Positions 51,781 through 62,849 of a DNA stretch of 64,000 nt are shown here, piece by piece. The position numbers were made by a program, and so were the translations under genes. Each line of letters begins with the position of its first letter. Within the stretch, counting starts at the first letter, position 1. The notes beneath the pieces were generated by a model. The model ran no database searches. It had not been told where the DNA came from and worked only from the letters and a program-made list of their open reading frames with translations. This DNA comes from Oscarella lobularis. Its lineage: Eukaryota; Porifera; Homoscleromorpha; Homosclerophorida; Oscarellidae. Where the stretch lies: the NCBI RefSeq assembly GCF_947507565.1, contig NC_089184.1:434001-498000 (forward strand). The letters run 5' to 3'.

Positions 51781-52305
51781 CTATTTTTTCGTCTTTTTTT
51801 CATATACGTGAGTAGAAGTGTCATCGTTTCCCAGCAATACGAGTCTGACCCGTCTTCGAATTTTCCTCAAAACATCCAATGAAGGCGATGAGGCGAGAAA
51901 CAGAGGAACAAGGGGGCCCCTTCGGTTGGCCGTGAGAATTACGAGATAGAAGATGCATCGATGCATTGTAAAAGCTTCGTTGATGACGATGTCTTCTATT
52001 TCGGAAATGGGAATGAATTGGTTCGATTGGAAGCCGATTCGATTCTTCTTCCAGATCTGCACGCCGACGTTTGCGATCGCAACGAGGCCCTCTTCGCTCA
52101 CCTGCCTCGAGTAGACAGTCGAGAGACAAATAAAAGCGATCGCGAAAGTTGTCGAGGGTCCGAGAATGCAAAGGACGACCAGCAAGCAGGCGCAAAGGAA
52201 AACGATCGGCTTTGAGCGGCTCAAATCATCTTTCCTGGCTAGCTCAACTCGCAGACTACCTTTGGATACGTTCGAAAACTTTAGAATCACGTTGACTTCT
52301 TCCAT
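51781..52305 (-). CDS. PIGH: GPI-GlcNAc transferase subunit H (PIG-H)
   Basis: The frame from MEEVNVILKFSNVSKG gives 174 residues, close to the usual PIG-H size. Two hydrophobic segments form a hairpin (IVFLCACLLVVLCILG and TFAIAFICLSTVY), followed by the conserved cytosolic domain: SEEGLVAIANVGVQI, FIPISEIEDIVINEAFTMHRCIFYL and a C-terminal LDVLRKIRRRV helix. PIG-H is part of the ER complex that starts GPI-anchor synthesis on phosphatidylinositol. The frame stays open to an ATG at 52560, but the added residues are basic and unlike the family. Single coding exon. Confidence 0.85.
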   Translation of the reverse strand: MEEVNVILKFSNVSKGSLRVELARKDDLSRSKPIVFLCACLLVVLCILGPSTTFAIAFICLSTVYSRQVSEEGLVAIANVGVQIWKKNRIGFQSNQFIPISEIEDIVINEAFTMHRCIFYLVILTANRRGPLVPLFLASSPSLDVLRKIRRRVRLVLLGNDDTSTHVYEKKTKK

Positions 52306-53961
52306 TTGAGCACGACTCTTCCTTCGAATACGGGATTTAGCTCCGATCATCGATGTCCGGGCGTTCGACGACAGGCCGGCGAGAGAGGATCTACGAAAAC
52401 GTAAGACGAAACCGTGAAGGAGAAGGACGGCGACCACGAGGCATTGTACGCCATCTTGAGCTTGAAGCGTGAAATCTTGCATCATTTCCTGCCAAAAATA
52501 GAAATGCTGACTACGTTGATGATGTAACTTCCGTAGTCTAACGGTATTGAAAATTCGCACCTAATCGAAAGAGCCAACGAGAGCGCTAGATGACCCCCAC
52601 GTGATCGCAACGAACCAATGAGCGCGATGGGTGGGGCTTACGGCGCTCAAAAGCGAAGCGCACACCGATTCTCCTTCAGTTGCGGCTTAGGGTGGATGCG
52701 GCGCGGAGCAATCTGCGTCTCATCCTTGACGGACTGGCTCGGGAGCTTTGACAAAAGGACAGTCTGGATCGTCGGATCAGCGTGGCCCACGGATTAATCC
52801 CGTGCCGGAGCCTCTAAGCAGGGCGATGGGGGGCTTCGGCCTCGGTTCACGCACTGAGCAGAAAGATCGCTTAAATGTCTTATTGTTGCCAAACGAGCAC
52901 GGCCTGCGTTAGGCAGAGTGGGCACGGCTCGGAGGGGGTGTCGCAAGCGGTCTGGTTGCCGGCACTTATCTCACCAACTGGCACGATTAGATTGCGGATG
53001 ATCTGGCTCAGGAGAATTCGATCTGGGCATTGCACGTCCTTTACTGTCGACTCCTACAAACTGTGGTCAGCCGCTCTCCACTCCTCAAGCCCCGGTTCTT
53101 CTCATTTCCACATACCGAAGGGTTTGATACCAGCGCGCCGGGGATTCGGTATAAGGGGCCGTTTCTAGCGTCCAGGCGGGTACTGGTGGGGTGGCCTATG
53201 AGGTCGCAACTCGCCCTCACTTTTTGGAAGGGAGTCATCGCTTTGCGAAGACTTCCCTGGGTTACGAAGCGTCCGAACCTCCACGTGGTGTAGCCTGGGT
53301 TGCGCTAATACGGACGCATTACAAAAAGGTACGTACAACGATTATTTGACAGTAACTAATAGGTCTTTTCTTCTAGGTCGCGCGCTCAAGGACGAAGACA
53401 GAGAGAAAAGGAAGAGGGAACGAAAAACGATCGATTCGCGAAGGCCCGGGAGAACGATCGACGAGAAAAAGTACAGTGCACACGTTAGGTGAGATTTCTC
53501 TGCATGATTGTACTGTAAAATCGCATGTGTGTACATGAAAATAAAGTGTCTGCAACTCGAACGTCTGCGCGTGGCCGTCGCGTATTCTCCCAGACTCAAT
53601 TCTTGCTCATCCTGCTATCTAATGACCGTATTGATCGATGTGGAAAGCGTTGGACGTTCGTTTGACAAAGAAATTCGCTCGTAACTGTATTCATACATTC
53701 TACGAAGTATAACCAAAGTCTCTGTACAAGTGCATTGAAATCATTGAAATGAAATAGAGTACGTTTCACTGAGGTTAGAGAGACAACTTTCTCGTTTATT
53801 GAGAGTCACCCCCGTAGCATGTGACTAAAACTGACAGATTCCTCTCCATAATGACTACATCAATTTATTTATCAGTGGAATGCATACAGTACGGGGGAAC
53901 AAACTAAGAGTTCACATGTCACTTAGCTTTCTTTACACATACAGGAGAAACAATGAAGAGT
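52306..53961. other. Long intergenic region with one possible spliced transcript
   Basis: The largest gap between confident genes. DNA from about 52,600 to 53,320 is more GC-rich than its surroundings and has several hairpin-like pieces (for example GGGGC-TTCG-GCCTC near 52,831, and CACGG/CCGTG around ATTAAT near 52,797), but I recognise no RNA family. A good 48-bp intron is visible at 53329-53376 (donor GTACGT, acceptor TTCTTCTAG). The downstream exon (53377-53492) could encode a charged tail ending IDEKKYSAHVR, continuing an open frame upstream, yet no start codon or homology supports it. At about 53,690-53,730 lies a copied scrap of the SERINC 3' end. Confidence 0.45.
53690..53730 (-). repeat. 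Copied fragment of the SERINC 3' end
   Basis: GTATTCATACATTCTACGAA and the following TATAACCAAAGTCTCTGT match 58899-58937, where they form the last codons and 3' UTR start of SERINC, with one mismatch. This indicates that the duplicated block holding the three paralogues originally bordered on SERINC. Confidence 0.8.
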
Positions 53962-55152
53962 TCACATGTCACTCAGCTTTCTTTTTCTTTTCATCTCTAC
54001 AAAAAACGGCTGATGTACTGCGACAGGGAATTCAGGTGTTGTAAATTTTTCTTGATTATAGTCCAAGAGACCCTTATAAAATCTCTCCATGCCATCTCGC
54101 CTGCAAGCTTCTTGAAAACCAGAGCAATAACGTCCTGATGCGTCTTTCAAGGTATCCTTGAATTTCTTTCTTTCTTTCAAGAAAGCTTGATGATGTAGCA
54201 CCATCCACAGTAAGGCTATTGCAGAGCCGCTCATTCCACTGTCTCCAACAATCTCTATCTTATTCTGAGATACAAGCAAAATGTCGGAAACACAGTCGTA
54301 CATGACAACAATAACCGATCTACCATCTAACAGGATTGCTGGCACAAGAGACTGGTGATCTTCGTGCCTATTGTGATGAATGGTAGAAAACACGATTGAT
54401 TGTTTAACGGCTTGATTGACGTTTTGTATGTAACCTTGACTCTTGGGTTCCCCAGGCTTGGGATCCCCAAGAAGTGATCTCTTTATCTCCATGCCGCAAC
54501 CAGCTCCAGAAGACGGATAACTCCGCAACGCCGGTTTCTGATCCCCTTCGTCCTCGTCCTTCTCCTCCACTTCTAATTCTTCAGACAGGGATTCTGAAAC
54601 GATTATTGGCGCTGTTGGCGAGTCATCAAGCACTGCCATTGCGTCAAGATAACCATGCCACGTAGATGTGTTGCCCATGCCAAGATAGGAAACCTGCAGG
54701 TTTTCCGTTTCCAAGCACTTTTCAAGATGCTCCGTCGGTTTGCCATGTTTTGACACGAGACATTTTCCACACAGCGGCGAAACTAGGTCTTTCAACACGA
54801 CATATTCTATTTGATGCTCCTTGCTTAATCCCCGTAGTAGAGAAATATATTTACTAGCAAATTCTTCCGTTAGGGTATTGTAGAGACGCAAAAGGGCTTC
54901 AGGGTAAGATCTCAGCATTGATTCATCCGGCGTTTCAAATACGCCGTCATTTCCAAACATAGAAATACTGGTTCCCAGATCTTGCAAATGGAATGTGCCA
55001 GTACTACTCAACCAAGCACTACTAACGTTCACACTTTTGAATTTACGAAACGTGAATACTGGCGCTCCTGTCAGCGCCATCTTAGCACTGATCAAGGCTA
55101 AAAAGAAAGACAAAAAATTGTATCAGTGGTCAAAGTGAAGTTGACCTGACAT
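53962..55152 (-). CDS. Tandem family member 1: unnamed protein, possible PD-(D/E)XK-like fold
   Basis: Two exons: a 7-nt coding exon ATGTCAG (55146-55152) and the main exon from about 55,100 to 53,962; an in-frame stop in the intron of copy 1 shows that the intron must be removed. The product begins MSALISAKMALTGAPVFTF and is about 385 residues. Conserved in all copies: RKFKSVNVSSA.LS.TGTFHL, SYPEALLRLYN, YVVLKDLVSPLCGKCLVSKHG, TWHGYLDA, VPIIVSESLSEE with an acidic linker, QAV..SIVFSTI.HNRH, LLWMVLHHQAFL and GFQEACRRDG; a basic RKRKL tail. The pattern HGxxD..ESxxxE..Q..A..IV recalls PD-(D/E)XK nuclease-like proteins common in invertebrates, but the Lys of the motif is not evident. Function unknown. 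This copy has a 25-residue insertion (PALRSYPSSGAG..) absent from the others. Confidence 0.75.
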
Positions 55153-55866
55153 TCTAATAGCAAACAAAGGGACTTACAGATAATTATAGCTAAACGTCTA
55201 AAAATTAAACAACTAATTATACTATTATATTTACGCCAATCTACCAAAGGTAATTTAAGCAAAAACCGCCAACCTTCTCTGGTGGCGACCTATAGGGCAT
55301 ATTCACGGTAGCAAGAGCGCGCGTTAGTGTGTGGCTAAAACATAATACCGGTAGCACTCGTATGCCCCCACCCACATATACCTTCGTTCAAGCGTAACTA
55401 AAGCTAATATGCTAATTTTACTAAAAGGGTAGTTCAGTGACTGTACGAAACGTGTTCTGACGAAGAACCGAAAATCGGGGCCTCCTCTCCCCTTTTGTGG
55501 ATATTAGCGATTTGACTCGCTGTAGGCACAACCTCTCCCTCGAAAAAGCTAACTAATCCTCTAATAACCTTGTTCTGTTTGAGAATCATTCAGGGTTGCC
55601 GTTGCCGTGGCTTCTGATGAGCCAGCAAGTCGAGGTGCAGACATTCTTCAGTCCTAGCACACAAATAGAAATTCTACTTACCTAAAACCAGAGGCAAGAA
55701 AGTTCCGAGCACAAACGAAAGTCGTGTTAGCGCGCGTTCACGGGTTAGCAGAGGCGCAGTCAGATCACCTGACCCTTCACGTGACCCACCGTTGACCACC
55801 TGTCAAAAATTTATTGACGACAACATCCATAATCAGGGAAACACATGCAGGGAAGCAATAAAGGGT
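55153..55866. other. Spacer between tandem copies 1 and 2
   Basis: About 710 bp. Its left part matches the regions upstream of copies 2 and 3 (GGGACTTACAGATAA, AAAACCGCCAACCTTCTCTGG, then a GAGCCAGCAAGTCGAGGTGC stretch near 55,617). The middle, around 55,310-55,560, is unique to this spacer and shows nothing recognisable. No open frame is convincing. Confidence 0.6.
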
Positions 55867-56968
55867 TCACATGTCATCCAGCTTTCTTTTTCTTCCCACA
55901 TCTGCAAAAAAGTGCCGAGTTGAAATAGGAGGGAATTCAGGGGTTGTAAAGCCTTTTTGATCATATTCCAAGAGACCTTTATACAGGCTCTCTGTGCCAT
56001 CTCGCCTGCAAGCTTCTTGAAAGCCAGAGCAAAATTGTCCTGACGTGTCTTTCAAGACATCCTTGAATTCCTTTCTGTCTTTCAAAAAAGCTTGATGATG
56101 TAGCACTATCCACAGTAAGGCTAATCCAGGGTCGCTCAATCCCAATCTACAAATCTCTACCTTGCGAGATACAAGCAAAACGTCGAAAACACAGTCGTAC
56201 AGGACAACAATAGCCGACCAACCATCTAACAGGATTGTTGGAACAAAACACGGTTGATCTTTGTGCCTATTGTGTTGAATAGTAGAAAACACGATCGATT
56301 CTGCAACGGCTTGATTGACCTTTTGTAGGTAACCTTGACTCTTGGGTTCCTCACGAAGTGATTTCTGATCCTCTTCGTCCTCGTCTTCCACTTCTGATTC
56401 TTCGGACAGGGATTCTGAAACGATTATTGGCACTGTTGGCGAGTCATTAGGCACTGCCAGTGCGTCAAGATAACCATGCCACGTAGCTGTGTTGCCTACA
56501 CCAAGGTTAGTGACCTGAAGGCTTTCCGTTTTCAAGCACTGTTCAAGATATGACTTTGGTTTCCCATGTTTTGACACCAGACACTTTCCACACAGCGGCG
56601 AAATTAAGTCCTTCAACACGACGTATTCTGTTTCATGCTCGGGTTTCTTGCTCAATCCCCGTAGTAGAGAAACATATTTAATATTAAATTCGTCCGTTGA
56701 GACATTGTAGAGACGCAGAAGAGCTTCAGGGTAAGATCTCAGCATTGATTCAGTTGGCTTTTCAAATACGCCGTATTTTCCAAACATAGATACAGTGGCC
56801 CTCAGATCTTGCAAATGGAATGTGCCAGTATCGCTCAACAAAGCACTACTGACGTTCACACTTTTGAATTTATAAAACGTGAATATTGGCGCTTGCGCAC
56901 ACGTAGCATTGATCAAGGCTAAAAAAGACAAAAATGTATCACTAGTTGAAGTGAAATTGACCTGACAT
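55867..56968 (-). CDS. Tandem family member 2
   Basis: Intact paralogue of the gene at 53962. The first exon is again ATGTCAG (56962-56968); the main exon runs from about 56,920 to 55,867. The protein begins MSALINATCAQAPIFTFYKF, keeps all conserved blocks (SPLCGKCLVSKHG, TWHGYLDALAV, VPIIVSESLSEESE, QAVAESIVFSTIQHNRH) and ends ADVGRKRKLDDM. It is much closer to copy 3 than to copy 1, so the copy 2/3 duplication is the younger event. Reading through the intron would give an apparent hydrophobic leader (LLLECQVNFTS..), which I regard as intron sequence because copy 1 has a stop there. Confidence 0.75.
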
Positions 56969-57113
56969 TCTAATAGCAAACAAAGGGGCTTACAGATAAC
57001 TATCTACCATTGTTTTTACCAAAGGTAATGTAAGCAAAAACCGCCAACCTTCTCTGGGGAAAGAAGTTGGCGACTTATTACCTTCTTCTACATTCATGAT
57101 CGTCGCTGCCGTG

Positions 57114-57240
57114 GCCTCTGATGAACCAGCAAGTTGAGGTGCAGACATTCTTCTTTAGTCCTAGATCACCAGTTGAAGTATATCCCTCCAAAAACGGCCT
57201 GTAGCTTACGAGAACCAGAGGAAAAGCACGTGGCGGGAGA
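57114..57240. repeat. Duplicated upstream segment (copy 2 side)
   Basis: GCCTCTGATGAACCAGCAAG, the TTGAGGTGCAGACATTCTT stretch and the following CCAGTTGAAGTATATCCCTC to about 57,240 recur almost unchanged at 58,665-58,800. It is the 5' flank of the repeated gene unit; a more diverged version is at 55,605-55,655. Confidence 0.8.
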
Positions 57241-57360
57241 GTTTTTGCTGTGCATGCGCACTATCTTAGGTTTCGCAATAAGCTACATCACAATAACAAA
57301 AAAATTATTGACGACAACATCAATAGTCAGGGAAACACATGCAGGGAAGCAATAAAGGGT

Positions 57361-58513
57361 TCACATGTCATCCAGCTTTCTTTTTCTTCCCACATCTGCA
57401 CACATGTCATCCATCTTTCTTTTTCTTCCCACATCTGCAAAAAAATGATCCGTTGAAATAGGAGGGAATTCAGGGGTTGTAAAGCCTTCTTGATCATATT
57501 CCAAGAGACCTTTATACAGGCTCTCCGTGCCATCTCGCCTGCAAGCTTCTTGAAAGCCAGAGGAAAATTGTCCTGACGTGTCTTTCAAGATATCCTTGAA
57601 TTCCTTTCTGTCTTTCAAAAAAGCTTGATGATGTAGCACTATCCACAGTAAGGCTAATCCAGGGTCGCTCAATCCCAATCTACAAATCTCTACCTTGCGA
57701 GATACAAGCAAAACGTCGAAAACACAGTCGTACAGGACAACAATAGCCGACCAACCATTTAACAGAACTGTTGGAACAAAACGCGATTGATCTTTGTGCC
57801 TATTGTGTTGAATGGTAGAAAACATGATCGATTCTGCAACGGCTTGATTGAATTTTTGTAGGTAACCTTGATTCTTGGGTTCCTCACGAAGTGATTTCTG
57901 ATCCTCTTCGTCCTCGTCTTCCAATTCTGATTCTTCGGACAGGGATTCTGCAACAATTATTGGCACTGTTGGTGAGTCATTAGGCACTACCAGTGCGTCA
58001 AGATAACCATGCCACGTAGCTGTGTTGCCTACACCAAGGTTAGTGACCTGAAGGTTTTCCGTTTTCAAGCACTGTTCAAGATACGACTTTGGTTTCCCAT
58101 GTTTTGACACCAGACACTTTCCACACAGCGGCGAAATTAAGTCCTTCAACACGACGTATTCTGTTTCATGCTCGGGTTTCTTGCTCAATCCCCGTAGTAG
58201 AGAAACATATTTAATATTAAATTCGTCCGTTGAGATTGTAGAGACGCAGAAGAGCTTCAGGGTAAGATCTCAGCATTGATTCAGTTGGCTTTTCAAATAC
58301 GCCGTATTTTCCAAACATACACATAGTGGCCCTCAGATCTTGCAAATGGAATGTGCCAGTATCGCTCAACAAAGCACTACTGACGTTCACACTTTTGAAT
58401 TTATAAAACGTGAATATTGGCGCGTGTGCCAGCGCACACGTAGCATTGATCAAGGCTAAAAAAAGACAAAAAAAATGTATCACTAGTTGAAGTGAAATTG
58501 ATTCTAATAGCAA
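57361..58513 (-). pseudogene. Tandem family member 3, broken
   Basis: Nearly identical to copy 2 but with two disabling changes. A 2-nt deletion near 58,235 (in the codons after LLRLYN) shifts the frame, splitting the coding region into 58217-58513 and 57361-58188. An 8-nt deletion near 58,498 removes the ATGTCAG exon together with its splice donor, so the normal start is gone. The 3' end has a local duplication of about 39 nt, giving two CADVGRKRK(L/M)DDM-type endings in a row. The rest of the frame is open and highly conserved, so the inactivation looks recent. Upstream, the repeated flank (58,520-58,800) is present. Confidence 0.75.
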
Positions 58514-58910
58514 ACAAAGGGGCTTACAGATAACTATCTACCATTGTTTTTACGCCAATCTACCAAAGGTAATGTACGCAAAAACCGCCAACCTTCTCTG
58601 GGGAAAGTTGGCGACTTATTACCTTCTTCTATTCGACGAGAATAACTCGGGGTCGCCGTTGCCGTGGCCTCTGATGAACCAGCAAGTTGAGGTGCAGACA
58701 TTCTTTAGTCCTAGATCACCAGTTGAAGTATATCCCTCCAAAAACGGCCTGTAGCTTACGAGAACCAGAAGAAAAGCGGAAAAGCACGTGGCGAGAGTTT
58801 TCGCTGTGCATGCGCACTATCTTAGGTTTCGCAATAAGCTACATATACCGCACAGCAACAAATACACACAGTAGATCACTACAACACGGTCTTCACAGTA
58901 TTCATACATT

Positions 58911-61167
58911 CTACGAAGTATAACCAAAATCTCTGTCAGGCAGAACAACAGGAGCAATGAGAGTCCACACGTAGAGGAGGATACACACCCAAGCCGAACT
59001 CATTTTCACCCATACAGACGCCATGTTTCGATTATAGGCCGTAATGTCAGCGTCGTTTTTCTGAGGACTACATAAAAATGTTTCTTACATCAAAATTCAA
59101 CTGGCATTTCTGTGCCTTACCTGTACCAACTCGTCAGTGTGACCATTATATAAAGAGAGGCCAACATGAACATGAAATGGAAGAAGGAGTAGTTGTATGC
59201 CACCGATTCCGTCTCGTCATCCCACACTTTGCCCCCCTCTTCATCGCCGCCATTTCCAGAAGCTAAAAGATAATAATTGTTCATTCTTCTTCTGCTGTGG
59301 CGAGAAGTGACTTACACTTTTCATTTGAATCAAGAAGAGCAACCTAGAGAATTGGCACAAGTTCGGGTTAGAAAGTTAATCGTCTAAGGCATGCAATTAA
59401 AATGAAATCACCTACACAAGACAAGAGAGAAAGTGGTGGAAAGACGAACGCGACAATATTAGTAAATAATAATAATATACGTTAGAATTAAGAACTCAAA
59501 GAAACACTAATTTTACCTGAGCATCTTCTTTTGATGATGGATTGAATGAGATTTTGTCAAGTTGAGAGTTAGTACTCATTCTCACGCTAAAGTGAAAATA
59601 TAAATGAAAAAAAGACACACGTGATCATCAATACCCACTCACCTGGAATAGACAACAAGAACGAACATGAGAACTAATCCAAAGACGGTACTTCCTGTCT
59701 GTGAACCAGAAAATGGGTTGCCCGACGTTGAATTGATGTGACAGTTGAATTTCTCTAATAAACCAAGACCAATAATCCCAACAACGCATGCTATGCTACT
59801 CCTCCACCTCCATAGGGCTCATCAGAGAGAGCAGACCACGTAAGATACATGACGTACAGAGACACGACTGCTGGCTGAAGAAGACCGGAGCGAGGATTTA
59901 CTAAAAATAAAACGTACATTTATTGTATTTTGATAGCCACGCAATTAGAACGCTACCGTCTTGGATTTTGGGTAAGATTGCCAAGATGGATATCACAATG
60001 CATAGGGAGAAATTGAAGCCGATGAAGAATTTGTTCAAAGAACATCCTTCGCCCTAAAAGAAAATTAATTTATCATAATTAGAATTCACTTGTCTATATC
60101 CTAGTTACATCCGTAAAGAAAATGGCTAGGAGAATGAGAGCAGCCAGTACAGCAGCATAGCAAATAAAGGAAGCAACGAGCATCACTAAGCAAAACAGAT
60201 CATGGTAGTAAAATGAAATCATTTTCTGTTTACTTACTGTAGTACCACGCCTTGTTATCCTCTGCCTTTTGAACCCTGAGACAATGTTGTATACAATATG
60301 TAGAATAATTCTATTCATATGACTAACCAGGATTCAGCCCACGAATGAGCAAAGTCAACCAGAACGAGAAGTTGGATCAAAATGAATAAAAACCCGCCAA
60401 TCATCCCAATAACAGTCATAGCTAAAGCCATCGAATAAGATATAAATAAATAGATAACGGTCACCTTTATCTTACCTTTTCCAAAAGGTCCAGGTGGAAT
60501 AAAGAACGAAGCCACCACAAGACCAATCAGAAACAGGATTTTGAAGAGCCAAAATCTGATAGAAAATATTAGTCATTCACATCGTCATTGTCTGTTGAAT
60601 AAGTACCCATTCTGAACTCCTGTTCGACAATCGCTGCTCGATTTCACATTGAACATGAGCAACATCAAAACAAAAAAGAATCCAGCCAATGAGAAGCAGA
60701 GGCGATAGACGCCAAAATAGCTAAAAAATCCTTGCGTCCCATTGCGAATATCGTCGCACTTGTCCCCATGGCCGGTCCATTTAGTGATGTCGTCACACAA
60801 CCCAGGAATCTGAAGTCATATGATAAAGAATACGCCCCCTCGTACGTAAAATCACGCCCAACCTTGAGAAAAGCTTCCTCGACGGCCGAAGAGAGAAGTA
60901 CGGCGGAGAGAATGCATCCGATGAGAAGAACGAGAACGTACGTGGCTCGGCCCATGACCGAGCTGCGCGTCGAAGGGCAGCACGAACAGCACAGACTGCA
61001 CGCAGCCGATCCGACGCAACACACCAACTAGGAAAATCGATAGGAATAGGAAACGATTTCGTTGAGCGCGCGATGTCGCGACGCGAAAACGTCGCCTTTG
61101 TCTTTCCGGGTTCGGGAATCGCGTAACGGTGGCGCGATCGACTTACGCAGCTTATTCCGCAGCCCAT
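58911..61167 (-). CDS. SERINC: Serine incorporator (SERINC)
   Basis: Exon 1 (61147-61167) encodes MGCGISC; exon 2 continues [21 protein letters not shown], the Cys-rich SERINC N-terminus, then the membrane helix [16 protein letters not shown]. Further blocks: [80 protein letters not shown], and the C-terminal helix [22 protein letters not shown]. SERINCs are polytopic (10 or so helices) lipid-scramblase-like proteins of the plasma and internal membranes. About ten short introns. The stop codon (58911-58913) lies beside the tandem family cluster. Divergent from SLC25A46, about 200 bp apart. Confidence 0.94.
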
Positions 61168-61245
61168 TGGTAAGAGAAAGCGCTTCGGAGACGAATAACG
61201 GAGCGGATCTTCGAGGAGGATCTCTTTCGGTTACGACAACGTAGT

Positions 61246-61253
61246 TGACGTCA
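61246..61253. promoter_or_regulatory. CRE in the SERINC/SLC25A46 divergent promoter
   Basis: A perfect TGACGTCA lies about 80 bp upstream of the SERINC ATG (61167) and about 115 bp upstream of the SLC25A46 ATG (61370). Confidence 0.5.
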
Positions 61254-61369
61254 CAAGCTAAATAAAGAAGTCTAGCGCGAGTTGCCTGTGGACTTCTTTT
61301 TTCGTTGGAAGCGTTTCTGGTGTGAAGTAAGAATCGTTGCTTAGTCGAATTAACTGCAGAAGAGCTCTA

Positions 61370-62685
61370 ATGGAGAATGCAGCAAATGGAGGGTTTCAAG
61401 GTGGCAATCTAGGTAAAAAATCGACTTCATTCACTTTTGCCGTATGACCCTGCGGCATTTGCAGCTAAATATAACGTGATTGTGAGCGGAACGAGGTAAT
61501 TCGGCCGATTTCTTGCAATCTGCAACGCAGTAGGTGTTTCTTCAGTTTGTTCAGCTGGAGATTTCTCTCTCGACCTTTGGTCATATTTCAAAGACAATGC
61601 CAAGTAAAGAGAAAAGAAAAATTAAAAAAATTGCTATTGTGTACTCGGTGGGGGGCAGGTGAATAAATTATCAACACCAAGTCGATCTCCGTTCGCTCCT
61701 TTCTTTTCTATTGGTGTAATGGTCAATGTAGCCCGCACACAAGTCAGTCAAAAAGATACTTATTAGAAATGTTTACTGTACATTTTACTATAGGGATCTC
61801 CTTCCATTTGGGGCGGCATAGGAGGTGATCTCATGGTGTTTGTTGTCCAGAACATTGCTGGGTCTTTATTGAATGAATTTCCGAGCTTACCCAAGTAAGA
61901 TGCGCGATTGAGCGTATCCCCCTCTTATTAGAGTTCTGTGCTTATTTGCAGAAATATTACGGATGCAAACTCCGCCAAGAAAGTGGCAGGTTATCTGCTA
62001 AACAAAAGGCAATAATTAATCAATTTCTTTTTGTCACGATTGGGGTCACCGTATCTTTAGCATTGGCTCTCTTTTCGCCTCTCCTTTCTACGCTTCCAGC
62101 GTAATCCACTCCATTCAAAGTCACGTAGACGGCGAAGGGCCACCTTCGGTGTTAGAATGCATCCAAGATGGATTTGGTCAACTCTTCGGCTACACCTATC
62201 ACTCGCCCCATCACCTTCCTCTCTACGTGACGACACCCGCGTTCGTGCTCCATTCTCTTCTCCACGACGTCATTCAATCGGCCTCGACGTCTTTATACAG
62301 AAAATTATTTCCTGTTCCTAATCACGATGATCCGGATGTAAATGCGGTTGATTTTTTTCATTCTCAAATTATGGCGACATTTTTTGCGTCGAGTCTGAGC
62401 AGCGCAATCATGTATCCCATAGAAACGGTCCTCCATCGACTCATTGTTCAGGGTACGCAGACAATTATTGATAATACAGAAACGGGAATGGATTTCATAC
62501 CAGTTCACACAAACTATCAGGGGTTTATCGATTGCGCTTATACTATTGTGAACGAAGAGGGTTGGCTGGGCTTTTACAAGGGTTTCAGTGCTGTTATTCT
62601 TCAGATTCTACTTGGGGTTGCAATAGCACAGACTAGTAAAATTGTATTGGGATACTTTGATACGAGTGAAAAACGTGAACAATAA
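61370..62685 (+). CDS. SLC25A46: SLC25A46-like mitochondrial outer-membrane carrier-family protein
   Basis: Exon 1 is 61370-61412 and exon 2 61465-61495; exon 3 gives LFSWRFLSRPLVIFQRQCQVN, matching the SLC25A46 stretch that ends in RRQCQVN. Then come GVMVNVARTQ, PSIWGGIGGDLMVFVVQNIAG, SLFASPFYASSVIHSIQSHV, VLECIQDGFGQLFGY, and the last repeat IMYPIETVLHRLIVQGTQTIIDNTETG..YQGFIDCAYTIVNEEGWLGFYKGFSAVI. The protein is a divergent carrier placed in the outer membrane that supports mitochondrial fission and cristae/lipid traffic. The disordered Gly-rich N-terminus of vertebrate SLC25A46 is reduced to about 25 residues here. Convergent with SNX27, 164 bp between stops. Confidence 0.93.
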
Positions 62686-62849
62686 AAAAAATCCGAAATA
62701 GAGAATCTATTGTATGCAATGAAGGACGTTAGGGGTACTAATGACGTCAATACGCACGAAACGCAAAGTGCATAGCAAAAAAACGAAGGCAAGGAAATTG
62801 ATACTGTAGGGAAAATACAAAACGATTTACGACGTCCCCCCCTTGTCTA

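Noticed and set aside
52875-53293. Two overlapping open frames in the PIGH-distal gap
   Set aside because: No recognisable family, no conserved start context and no supporting splice pattern.
55867-56979. Secreted protein with leader LLLECQVNFTS.. in tandem copy 2
   Set aside because: The apparent signal peptide is intron sequence; copy 1 has an in-frame stop there and all intact copies have ATGTCAG|GT and TTTTTAG splice sites.
57134-57355. Short frames upstream of tandem copies 2 and 3
   Set aside because: They lie in the repeated 5' flank and differ between copies by frame-breaking changes; likely promoter/UTR.
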